Positions 26,417 to 33,933 of a stretch of 64,000 nt of DNA are shown piece after piece. The DNA lies in assembly GCA_902363555.1 (NCBI GenBank), contig CABJAM010000001.1, forward strand, positions 248,001 to 312,000, given 5' to 3'. The notes under the pieces were generated by a model, which worked only from the letters and a program-made list of their open reading frames with translations, had not been told where the DNA came from and did no database searches. The stretch comes from Lachnospiraceae bacterium. GTDB taxonomy: Bacteria > Bacillota > Clostridia > Lachnospirales > Lachnospiraceae. The translations under genes and the position numbers were made by a program. Position 1 is the stretch's first letter. Each line of letters starts with the position of its first letter.

Positions 26417-27619
26417 ATGGGAAAAGCGTTAATTATCGGCTGCGGTGGCGTGGCCTCTGTTGCAATCCACAAATGCTGTCAGAACAGCAGTGTTTTTGAG
26501 GAGATCTGTATTGCCAGCCGTACAAAGGAAAAATGCGATGCATTGAAGGAGAAGCTTCAGGGCACAACGAAAACAAAGATTACCACGGCAAAGGTGGACG
26601 CGGATCACGTGGACGAGCTCATTGCCCTGATCCAGCAGGTAAAACCGGATGTGGTGTTAAATCTGGCGCTGCCGTACCAGGATCTGACCATTATGGACGC
26701 CTGTCTGGCCACAAAAACCAACTATGTGGATACAGCCAATTATGAGCCTGAGGATACGGCAAAGTTTGAATATAGCTGGCAGTGGGCTTACCGGGAACGG
26801 TTTGAACAGGCCGGTATCACGGCGCTTCTTGGCAGCGGCTTTGACCCGGGCGTGACCGGCGTATTTTGCGCCTATGCCCTCAAGCATGAATTTGACGAGA
26901 TCAATTATATCGATATTTTGGACTGCAACGGCGGCGACCACGGCTATCCCTTTGCCACAAACTTCAATCCGGAGATCAATATCCGCGAGGTATCCGCCAA
27001 AGGTTCCTATTGGGAAGACGGCCACTGGGTGGAGACAGAGCCAATGGAAATCAAGCGGGTGTACAATTTTGAGGAGGTGGGCGAGAAGGACATGTATCTT
27101 CTTCACCATGAAGAAATCGAGAGCCTTGCCCTAAACATGCCGGGCATCAAGCGCATCCGTTTCTTTATGACCTTTGGCCAGAGCTATCTGACCCATTTAA
27201 AATGCCTGGAAAACGTGGGTATGACATCCATCGAGCCAATCATGTACGAGGGTCGGGAAATCGTTCCATTGCAGTTTTTAAAAGCTGTGCTGCCGGACCC
27301 GTCCACCCTTGGACCGAGGACAAAGGGAAAGACGAACATTGGATGCATATTCAGAGGAAAAAAGGACGGTAAAGAGAAAAGCTATTATCTTTATAATATA
27401 TGCGATCATCAGGAATGCTACAAAGAGGTGGGTTCTCAGGCCGTGGCCTATACGACCGGCGTTCCGGCCATGATCGGCGCCATGATGCTGATGACCGGAA
27501 CTTGGAGCCGGCCGGGCGTGCATAATATTGAGGAATTCGATCCGGACCCGTTTATGGATGCGCTGAACCGCTGGGGGCTTCCATGGCGCGAATCCTATGA
27601 ACCGGTGATGGTGGACTGA
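26417..27619 (+). CDS. Carboxy(nor)spermidine-type dehydrogenase (saccharopine dehydrogenase family)
   Basis: 400 residues. N-terminal Rossmann motif ALIIGCGGVASVAIHKC; the middle has NLALPYQDLTIMDACLATKTNYVDTANYE and LLGSGFDPGVTGVF, characteristic of carboxynorspermidine synthase. It reductively condenses aspartate semialdehyde with a diamine (putrescine gives carboxyspermidine; agmatine is used by related enzymes) using NAD(P)H. AGGAGG precedes the ATG, and its stop overlaps the nspC start (TGATG). It forms the SAM-independent route together with nspC. Confidence 0.92.
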   Translation: MGKALIIGCGGVASVAIHKCCQNSSVFEEICIASRTKEKCDALKEKLQGTTKTKITTAKVDADHVDELIALIQQVKPDVVLNLALPYQDLTIMDACLATKTNYVDTANYEPEDTAKFEYSWQWAYRERFEQAGITALLGSGFDPGVTGVFCAYALKHEFDEINYIDILDCNGGDHGYPFATNFNPEINIREVSAKGSYWEDGHWVETEPMEIKRVYNFEEVGEKDMYLLHHEEIESLALNMPGIKRIRFFMTFGQSYLTHLKCLENVGMTSIEPIMYEGREIVPLQFLKAVLPDPSTLGPRTKGKTNIGCIFRGKKDGKEKSYYLYNICDHQECYKEVGSQAVAYTTGVPAMIGAMMLMTGTWSRPGVHNIEEFDPDPFMDALNRWGLPWRESYEPVMVD

Positions 27620-28731
27620 TGCGAACACCATATTTTCTCGTTGATGAGCAGGCTTTGATAAAGAATCTGGAAATATTAAAATCCGTCATGGACAAAACCG
27701 GCTGTAAGATATTGCTTGCCCAGAAAGCCTTTTCCATGTTTTATACGTACCCGCTGCTGCGCCGGTATCTTGCCGGAACGACGGCCAGCGGACTGTACGA
27801 GGCCCGGCTGGGCCACGAGGAATTTGGCGGTGAAACCCATGTATATGCGCCGGCTTACCGGCCGGATGAATTTGATGAGCTGCTTTTGTATGCGGATGAT
27901 ATCATATTTAATTCTCCGGCACAGGTTAAAAAGTATGGAGCAAAGGCCAGGGCCGCGGGGAAATCCATTGGCCTGCGTATAAATCCACAGTGCTCCACTC
28001 AGGAGGGCCACGATATTTACAATCCATGTGCGCCTGGCTCCCGGCTGGGAACAACCCGGGATAATTTTGACGAAAGTCTCCTGCCTCTGTTAGATGGACT
28101 GCATTTTCACACACTCTGCGAGCAGAACGCCGATGCGCTGGAGCTTACGGTGGCGGCCGTGGAGGCGCGTTTTGGAAACTATCTGAAGGCTGTAAAATGG
28201 CTGAACCTGGGCGGCGGGCATCACATTACCCGAAAGGACTATGACGTGGAGCGGCTTGTGCGGATCATCCGGCATTTGCAGGAAACATACGACCTGGAAA
28301 TTTACCTGGAGCCGGGGGAGGCTGTGGTACTGAACGCGGGCTTTCTTGTATCGGAGGTGCTGGAGGTGCTCCACAATGATGTGGATATTGCCATTCTTGA
28401 CACCTCCGCCGCCTGCCATATGCCGGACGTGCTGGAAATGCCCTACCGGCCGCCGGTGCGCGGCAGCCGGGCGGCCGGTGAGGGGGCGTATACGTATCGT
28501 CTGGCGGGGCCTACCTGCCTGGCCGGGGATGTGATCGGGGATTATTCCTTTGATGCGCCGCTTGTGGAGGGCAGCCGGGTTATATTTGAGGATATGGCCC
28601 TGTATACGATGGTCAAGACGAATACATTTAACGGAATGGCATTGCCGGATATTGTTTACCGGAAAAGTGACGGGAGCCTGGAGCGGGTGCGCAGGTTTGG
28701 GTATGCGGATTTTAAGGGGCGGTTGTCATAG
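27619..28731 (+). CDS. nspC: Carboxynorspermidine decarboxylase (NspC)
   Basis: 370 residues. A fold III (alanine racemase/DAP decarboxylase-like) PLP enzyme. Motifs: TPYFLVDEQAL, PLP Lys36 in LAQKAFSMF, GLRINPQ, LHFHTLCEQ, LNLGGGHHITRKDYD, LEPGEAVVLNAG, and GPTCLAGDVIGDYSF. It decarboxylates carboxyspermidine or carboxynorspermidine to the free triamine. Last gene of the polyamine operon, with its ATG overlapping the TGA of the previous gene. Confidence 0.94.
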   Translation: MRTPYFLVDEQALIKNLEILKSVMDKTGCKILLAQKAFSMFYTYPLLRRYLAGTTASGLYEARLGHEEFGGETHVYAPAYRPDEFDELLLYADDIIFNSPAQVKKYGAKARAAGKSIGLRINPQCSTQEGHDIYNPCAPGSRLGTTRDNFDESLLPLLDGLHFHTLCEQNADALELTVAAVEARFGNYLKAVKWLNLGGGHHITRKDYDVERLVRIIRHLQETYDLEIYLEPGEAVVLNAGFLVSEVLEVLHNDVDIAILDTSAACHMPDVLEMPYRPPVRGSRAAGEGAYTYRLAGPTCLAGDVIGDYSFDAPLVEGSRVIFEDMALYTMVKTNTFNGMALPDIVYRKSDGSLERVRRFGYADFKGRLS

Positions 28732-28846
28732 TTTCGGATTTGCGGGGCCTCGTTAAAAAAAATTAGATGAAACGGCAACTACCAAGGTTTTTCACGGTAA
28801 ATGGTCAGAAAAGAATAAAGACCTGAAGACTGGAAAAGTATGAATC

Positions 28847-28873
28847 TTTAAGATCACAATTTGTGACCTTAAA
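28847..28873. promoter_or_regulatory. 27-bp near-perfect palindrome
   Basis: Two 13-base arms, TTTAAGATCACAA and TTGTGACCTTAAA, flank a central T with one mismatch. It lies between nspC and the AlbA_2 gene and has no T-run, so an operator is more likely than a terminator. The core is TCACA...TGTGA, which is the reverse order of a CRP site. Confidence 0.5.
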
Positions 28874-28886
28874 CGGAAGCTCTGAT

Positions 28887-28910
28887 TTTATTCCCAACTT
28901 TATTCCCAAC
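28887..28910. repeat. Inverted copy of a coding-region repeat (two 12-bp units)
   Basis: Two tandem units of TTTATTCCCAAC, the exact reverse complement of the two GTTGGGAATAAA units at 30137-30160 inside the downstream gene (24 of 24 bases). The right arm also pairs with a single direct copy at 28939-28950, forming a dyad around the -10 box. Confidence 0.9.
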
Positions 28911-28925
28911 CTAAATTTATTATGA

Positions 28926-28931
28926 TATAAT
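28926..28931 (+). promoter_or_regulatory. -10 element of the AlbA_2 gene, flanked by inverted repeat
   Basis: TATAAT, 42 bases before the ATG at 28973. The base 17 upstream begins TTCCCA, a poor -35 that lies inside the repeated motif. The arms TTTATTCCCAACCT (28899-28912) and AGGTTGGGAATAAA (28937-28950) surround the -10, so a protein bound to them would block or reposition RNA polymerase. Confidence 0.55.
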
Positions 28932-28938
28932 AAAAAAG

Positions 28939-28950
28939 GTTGGGAATAAA
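28939..28950 (+). repeat. Single direct copy of the GTTGGGAATAAA unit in the 5' leader
   Basis: Identical to the unit repeated at 30137-30160 and, inverted, at 28887-28910. It ends 22 bases before the start codon. Confidence 0.9.
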
Positions 28951-28972
28951 ATGGGTAATAAGGAGAATAATA

Positions 28973-30355
28973 ATGGGTATTGAAAGTATTGTTTTAGATT
29001 TAGCTGCTTTAAGTTACGAGCAGGAATGGTTTGAATTTAAAGAAAATTGGTTTCAGCCGGAAGCATTAGGAGAATATGTGTCTGCATTGTCAAATGCAGC
29101 AGCTTTTCATTATAAAAAGTTTGGTTATTTTATTTGGGGAGTCAATGATAAAACACATGAAATTGTAGGAACAACTTTTAATCAATATGGTGATTATAAT
29201 AAGGAGCCATATCAAAATTATCTTGCCAGAAATCTGTTCCCCAGCATAAACTTTACTTTTGAGGAGCTTGAGATTGAGGGAAAGCGGGTAGTGGTGCTTG
29301 TTATTCCTGCGGCAACTGAAATTCCGACTGCCTTTAGGGAAAAGAGGTATATTAGAATAGGATCATCAAAAAACAATATGAAAGAATATCCTAAAAGAGA
29401 AATAGAACTTTTTAAGATACTGGACGGAAGAACAGAAACGATTGAAACATTGCCAGCCAAAGATCAGGATTTAACATTTCAGAAATTATTTGGTTATTAT
29501 GGTTCAAAGGGGATCGTTCTCAATCAGCAGACATTTATTAAAAATTTGGGGCTGAAAAACGAGGAAGGAAAATTTAATTTGTTAGCACAGCTACTATCAG
29601 ATAATTCTCATTTCCCGCTGAGAGTATCCATTTTTGATGGTAAGACAAAAGGTTCTACTCTCTTTTCTGTACGAGAGTTTGGAAATACCTGTTTGCTTTA
29701 CAGCTTGGATGAGCTTTTACGCTATGGGGATGTGCTGAATATTATTCAGGCAGATGAAACAGATAGAGTGGTTGAACGTAAAGAGGTTGCACTATTTGAT
29801 AATAAGGCATTTCGTGAGGCTATTATAAATGCCGTTCTTCATAATAAATGGGTTGAGGGTAATGAACCAATGATTTCTGTGTTCTCTGACAGGATAGAAA
29901 TATTGTCAAGAGGTACGCTTGCCCCGGCACAAACGATTGAAGGATTTTATTTGGGTGAATCTATTCCTGTAAATGAAAAATTATCGGAAATCTTTCTTCA
30001 ACTGCATATTAGTGAAAAGTCCGGCAGAGGTGTACCAAAGATTACAGAGATGTATGGCAAAGATGCTTTCACATTCAGAGAAAAATCAATCGTAGTTACG
30101 ATACCTTTTAAAAAAGTGAAAAATACAGAGAAAAAAGTTGGGAATAAAGTTGGGAATAAATCAAAACTGAATAGCAGAAGGCAGGCTATTATTAAGGAGA
30201 TAAGGGATAATCCTAATATAACAGCCTCGGAGTTATCAAAGATTTTGGGAATCAGTGTGACCGCAGTTGAGAATAATCTGGTAGTTTTAAAAGAAAATAA
30301 ATACATTGAAAGAGTTGGTTCAAAAAAGACAGGTTATTGGCAGATTTTAGACTAA
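28973..30355 (+). CDS. AlbA_2 / GHKL-ATPase-like / winged-HTH regulator
   Basis: 460 residues from the ATG at 28973 (AAGGAG nine bases upstream); an ATG at 28940 lacks such a site. An AlbA_2 (Schlafen AlbA-like) domain at about 10-145 has WFEFKENW, GYFIWGV and the I-P-T-A-F-R-E-K-R-Y motif. A HATPase_c_4/RecG-C-like region at about 255-375 has FREAIINAVLHNKW, SVFSDRIEI and EKSGRGVPKI. A linker with VGNKVGNK lies at 389-396, and a winged helix at about 402-460 has ITASELSKILGISVTAVENNL. Such proteins are annotated as putative transcriptional regulators; the ligand and DNA target are unknown. The gene is much more AT-rich than its neighbours, suggesting transfer. The linker repeat is copied in the promoter region. 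Confidence 0.85.
   Translation: MGIESIVLDLAALSYEQEWFEFKENWFQPEALGEYVSALSNAAAFHYKKFGYFIWGVNDKTHEIVGTTFNQYGDYNKEPYQNYLARNLFPSINFTFEELEIEGKRVVVLVIPAATEIPTAFREKRYIRIGSSKNNMKEYPKREIELFKILDGRTETIETLPAKDQDLTFQKLFGYYGSKGIVLNQQTFIKNLGLKNEEGKFNLLAQLLSDNSHFPLRVSIFDGKTKGSTLFSVREFGNTCLLYSLDELLRYGDVLNIIQADETDRVVERKEVALFDNKAFREAIINAVLHNKWVEGNEPMISVFSDRIEILSRGTLAPAQTIEGFYLGESIPVNEKLSEIFLQLHISEKSGRGVPKITEMYGKDAFTFREKSIVVTIPFKKVKNTEKKVGNKVGNKSKLNSRRQAIIKEIRDNPNITASELSKILGISVTAVENNLVVLKENKYIERVGSKKTGYWQILD
30137..30160 (+). repeat. In-frame tandem repeat of GTTGGGAATAAA (VGNK x2)
   Basis: Two perfect 12-bp units lying exactly in codon register (residues 389-396). The same 24 bases occur inverted at 28887-28910. 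Confidence 0.95.
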
Positions 30356-30707
30356 TAACAATTAAAAATAGACGAATAAAGCTGTATAGAAGCGGATGTG
30401 TTACCCCAGTTGTGAATTACAGAAATTTCCTGAAATTAGGGGTTGCCGAACGCGTATGGTTCGTCTATAATAGGTATTGCGCTGATGCGCAGGCGGAGTC
30501 TGCTCTGCCAATAATGCCAAAAATAAATTTTAGGAGTGAAGTGTTTGTTAACCGTAGTGGAATGGAAGAATACAACGAATTAAATAGTTGTAGAGGGTCT
30601 TACATCTGAGCATGCAGATGGAACCCTTATTTTAGTGCGCCCTGCACTGAGGTATCTACCCTACGGAAAGTTACACATACTTTATTTTTTATATTCATTG
30701 AATGAAT

Positions 30708-30755
30708 AAATCCATGGTGGTTTTTTGCTGAACAGGCGGATACCGGCATGGATTT
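30708..30755 (+). terminator. Terminator-like hairpin before repeat unit B
   Basis: AAATCCATG (30708-30716) pairs with CATGGATTT (30747-30755), and CCGG/GTGG extend it weakly; a T-run follows. The loop is long (30 bases). Confidence 0.5.
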
Positions 30756-30760
30756 TTTTC

Positions 30761-30829
30761 GTGAAGCCACAAAGGGGAGCTGGCTCACCTTTGTGGCGAC
30801 TGCCACGACCCCGGCACAGCCGGGGGTGT
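30761..30829 (+). repeat. Two-hairpin repeat, array B (single degenerate unit)
   Basis: Hairpin 1 is GCCACAAAGG...CCTTTGTGGC (10-bp perfect arms around GGAGCTGGCTCA). The spacer GACTGCCACG is conserved. Hairpin 2 is ACCCCGGC-ACA-GCCGGGGGT, with a three-base loop instead of the usual GAAGCGAAGCGGA. It follows a T-run as in the other arrays. Confidence 0.75.
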
Positions 30830-31026
30830 CGGTATCCTCTATGGTAGTTTTTATTTTATATCGTGGGAGTGTTTCGGTTATTGTACAGAATCCGAAGGGT
30901 TACCATATAATACCTGATCTGCATGGCGTATGACAAAACAGTTTATTAATTGTTTTTAAGAGGAATCTCGGTAATAAGCCGATGGACATTTTCCTCTGAA
31001 AAACCATGACAAGTAAAGGAGTCAAA

Positions 31027-33048
31027 ATGAATCATCAAAAAGATATACGAACGACATGTACCCAAAATACTGAAAATACACTTGAATTTGCCCATATTAA
31101 AGAAATGCTGACCGGGTATGCCTGCACCGGGGGCGCCAGGAGCACCATACAATCGCTGGCACCGTTTCTGGATGAGGTTAAAGTCATTGCCGCACAGAGG
31201 GAGACAAAGGAAGCGAAAATCCTTATGGAAAATCTGGGTTCTCCGCCCATGACTGCTCTTGACGGTATCGAGGAAATGACAGAGCTGGCGGTCCGCGGCG
31301 GCTGCCTTACTGCCGAACAACTGGAGGCCGTAGGTATCAGTCTGAATGCGGTGAAGCGGCTGAAAACTTATCTGGAGCGCGGGAAGATTTATGATCTGAG
31401 CCTGCCCTATTACAATGAAAATCTGGACGCCCTTGAGTCTCTGCGCGAGGAAATCCCCCGGATCATAAGAAGTGGACGGGTGGATGACTATGCTTCCAAG
31501 CTGCTGAGATCATTGAGGAGCGCCATCGAAAGTACGGAAAATAAAATGCGGGATAAGGCTGATGGGGTCATGCGGGCCAATAAAGCCTGTATGTCCGACA
31601 GTTTCAGTACGATGCGCAACGGCCATCTGTGTGTACCGGTGAAAAAAGAATATAAATTCAAAATACCCGGCAGTGTTATTGCCGGGTCCTCATCGGGGAG
31701 TACGCTGTTTATCGAGCCTGCGGCAGTGGCAAAATTCAGCGAGGAGCTTCAATATCTGAAGCTGGATGAGGAAAACGAGGAACGGCGTATCCTCTATGAG
31801 CTGACCGGACTGCTGGCCGCATCCTATGACGCTATGATGCAGAATATACGGATGATCGAGCGGCTGGACTTTATGTTTGCCAAGGCCAAACTGGCCATTG
31901 CTATGAAGGCTGTGGAACCTAGGGTGAATACCCGGCGGCAGATCTGTATTGCCGGCGGCAGACATCCGCTGATCGATCAAAGCAAATGTGTGCCGTTAAA
32001 TGTGCGTTTGGGAAATATCCCTTCAAAGGACGCGTCGGTTCCGGTACGGGGCCTGATCATCACCGGGCCCAATACCGGCGGCAAAACCGTTGCCATAAAG
32101 ACGGTGGGCCTGCTGTGCTACATGGCCCAGTGCGGTCTGCATGTGCCTTGTGAAAGCGCGGATCTGTGTATGAATAATCAGATTTTATGCGATATTGGGG
32201 ATAACCAGAATATGTCGGAAAATCTGTCCACCTTCTCGGCGCATATTACCAATGTTCTGGATATCCTTTCCAGAGCCAATGAGGACAGCCTGGTGCTCAT
32301 GGATGAGCTGGGCTCAGGCACCGACCCCACCGAGGGTATGGGCATCGCAGTTGCTGTGCTGGAGGAGCTGCGCAAAAGCGGCGCGCTCTACATGGTGACG
32401 ACCCATTATCCGGAAATCAAAACCTATGCCAATGAGACGCCGGGAGTGGTCAACGCGCGGATGCTTTTTGACAGAGAAAGCCTTAGGCCATTGTATCAGA
32501 TGGAAATGGGCGCTGCCGGTGACAGTTGTGCCTTTTACATTGCCAAAAAGCTGGGGATGCCGGATGAAATGCTTGCGGCGGCAGAACGCGTGGCTTATGG
32601 AAATCCGCAGCCGTCCGGACAAAAACCAACGCATGGCAGTGTCGTAACCGGAACAAATGGCGGTTTTGCCGGCAAAGACACGGCGGCCAGCCGGCCGGCT
32701 AAATTAAAAAAGACTTCGTCACCATCCATAAAGAAGAAGCCGGAGGCATTGGCGGCCAGAGAAAAGCTCCCCCAGTATTCCATTGGAGACAGTGTGATGG
32801 TTTATCCGGAAAAGAAGGTGGGGATCGTTTATAAGCCGGTCAATGATAAAGGGGATTTATGCGTGCAGCTCCAGGGAAAGAAAATCTGGATGAACTATAA
32901 AAGAGTACGTCTCCATGTGGCCGCGGCCGAGCTTTATCCGCCGGATTATGATTTTTCGATTATATTTGAGACGGTGCGGGAGCGGAAGATTCACCATGAT
33001 ATGCGCCGGAAATATGTGGAGGATGTGTTGGAAACTGAAGATAATTAG
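31027..33048 (+). CDS. MutS2-like DNA-binding ATPase lacking the Smr nuclease domain
   Basis: 673 residues from the ATG at 31027 (AAAGGAG six bases upstream; an ATG at 31006 lacks a site). The MutS core/lever region lies at about 20-320. The ATPase domain (about 325-530) has Walker A GPNTGGKTVAIKT, ...SENLSTFSAHI, Walker B LVLMDELGSGTDP and the His in TTHYPEIK. MutS2 proteins are usually about 780 residues and end with a Smr endonuclease domain; here an Ala/Ser/Lys-rich linker leads to a short C-terminal domain (GDSVMVYPEKKVGIVYKP...) and Smr is absent. It may act as a structure-binding ATPase (recombination or ribosome-associated) without nuclease activity. Confidence 0.85.
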   Translation: MNHQKDIRTTCTQNTENTLEFAHIKEMLTGYACTGGARSTIQSLAPFLDEVKVIAAQRETKEAKILMENLGSPPMTALDGIEEMTELAVRGGCLTAEQLEAVGISLNAVKRLKTYLERGKIYDLSLPYYNENLDALESLREEIPRIIRSGRVDDYASKLLRSLRSAIESTENKMRDKADGVMRANKACMSDSFSTMRNGHLCVPVKKEYKFKIPGSVIAGSSSGSTLFIEPAAVAKFSEELQYLKLDEENEERRILYELTGLLAASYDAMMQNIRMIERLDFMFAKAKLAIAMKAVEPRVNTRRQICIAGGRHPLIDQSKCVPLNVRLGNIPSKDASVPVRGLIITGPNTGGKTVAIKTVGLLCYMAQCGLHVPCESADLCMNNQILCDIGDNQNMSENLSTFSAHITNVLDILSRANEDSLVLMDELGSGTDPTEGMGIAVAVLEELRKSGALYMVTTHYPEIKTYANETPGVVNARMLFDRESLRPLYQMEMGAAGDSCAFYIAKKLGMPDEMLAAAERVAYGNPQPSGQKPTHGSVVTGTNGGFAGKDTAASRPAKLKKTSSPSIKKKPEALAAREKLPQYSIGDSVMVYPEKKVGIVYKPVNDKGDLCVQLQGKKIWMNYKRVRLHVAAAELYPPDYDFSIIFETVRERKIHHDMRRKYVEDVLETEDN

Positions 33049-33060
33049 ATTTAGTGGTAA

Positions 33061-33122
33061 TATTCACGGGGCTGTTGTTCCGCGAAGCGTGTTACTGTTC
33101 GCGGCCCAGAGGGCCGTGAATA
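33061..33122 (+). terminator. Long hairpin after the MutS2-like gene
   Basis: TATTCACGG (33061-33069) pairs with CCGTGAATA (33114-33122), and an inner CCGCGAA/TTCGCGG helix is also possible. There is no T-run, so it may be a 3'-end stabiliser rather than an intrinsic terminator. Confidence 0.5.
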
Positions 33123-33151
33123 GTGACATTTAATGGTCCATATTTCCCCTC

Positions 33152-33180
33152 TTGATATTGTTTGTTTAAGCAGATACAAT
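33152..33180 (+). promoter_or_regulatory. Sigma-A promoter of the two-component/ABC operon
   Basis: TTGATA, 17-base spacer, TACAAT, ending 42 bases before the GTG start of the response regulator gene. Confidence 0.75.
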
Positions 33181-33222
33181 AAAGTGCATATAACGGAGTC
33201 GTAAAGCAAGGAGCGCTATATA

Positions 33223-33933
33223 GTGAAAAATTATAAAATAATGGTTGTAGATGATGAAAGCGATATATTAGATCTGCTTGAAAAGGCGTTGAAGATCGAG
33301 GGATTGGGAAATATATTAAAAATAGACAATGGCAGAGCTGCCGTGACGGTCTGTAAGGAGCAGCAGCCGGATATTATAATTTTAGATGTCATGTTGCCCG
33401 ATATTGACGGCTATGAGGTCTGCAAGCAGATACGTCAATTTTCCCACAGCCCCATTTTGTTCCTCTCCTCTAAAAATGATGAGCTTGATAAAATATTAGG
33501 GTTAGCTGTTGGCGGAGATGATTATGTCACAAAGCCATTTAGCCCGAAGGAGGTCGCATACAGAGTCAAGGCACAACTGCGCAGAGCCGGATATATGGAG
33601 AAAACCGCCGAGAATAAACTGCTTAAAGCAGGCAATCTGGTTATTGATGTGGAAGGGTGCAGAGTCACAAAAAATAATCAGATCATTGAGCTGACCGCAA
33701 GAGAATTTGAAATATTATATTATCTGGCTCAAAATATGGGGCGTGTGATCAGCCGTGAACGCCTGTATGAAGCGATTTGGGGCGAGGATAGTTTTGGGTG
33801 CGATAATACGATCATGGTGCATATCCGGCATTTACGTGAAAAGCTTGAAGATCATCCAAACGCCCCCCAATATATTATCACAATGAAAGGGTTAGGATAC
33901 AAGATGGTGATACCCAATGAAGTCGAAAAGTAA
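33223..33933 (+). CDS. OmpR/PhoB-family response regulator
   Basis: 236 residues, GTG start with AAGGAG upstream. Receiver domain at 1-118: acidic pair VVDDE, phospho-acceptor Asp55 in IIILDVMLPD, Lys in VTKPF. Winged-helix DNA-binding domain at about 135-232 (ELTAREFEILYYLAQNMGRVISRERLYEAIWG, VMVHIRHLREKL, GLGYKM). It overlaps the kinase gene by 17 bases. It should control the ABC exporter genes downstream. Confidence 0.95.
   Translation: MKNYKIMVVDDESDILDLLEKALKIEGLGNILKIDNGRAAVTVCKEQQPDIIILDVMLPDIDGYEVCKQIRQFSHSPILFLSSKNDELDKILGLAVGGDDYVTKPFSPKEVAYRVKAQLRRAGYMEKTAENKLLKAGNLVIDVEGCRVTKNNQIIELTAREFEILYYLAQNMGRVISRERLYEAIWGEDSFGCDNTIMVHIRHLREKLEDHPNAPQYIITMKGLGYKMVIPNEVEK

Larger units (their letters stand above)
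30356..31026. other. 670-base region without a supported gene
   Basis: A 90-codon frame at 30337-30609 overlaps the previous gene and has no ribosome binding site or recognisable domain. The region shows several hairpins: CGAAC...GTTCG near 30448-30465, AGGGT...CATCT/AGATG...ACCCT (30594-30627), and AGTGC-GCCCT-GCACT just after. It also holds a terminator and one degenerate repeat unit (30708-30829), and a leader hairpin AGAGGAA/TTCCTCT with TCGG/CCGA inside (30959-30997) before the MutS2-like gene. The clustered hairpins could be the remnant of a structured RNA or mobile intron, but I cannot identify one. Confidence 0.45.

Noticed and set aside
30337..30609. 90-codon frame after the AlbA_2 gene
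   Set aside because: It overlaps the previous gene, has no ribosome binding site and matches no domain.
30635..30760. Group II intron 5' end (GTGCGCCC near 30635)
   Set aside because: The match to the intron start consensus is short; no domain V, no reverse transcriptase and no clear 3' end are present.
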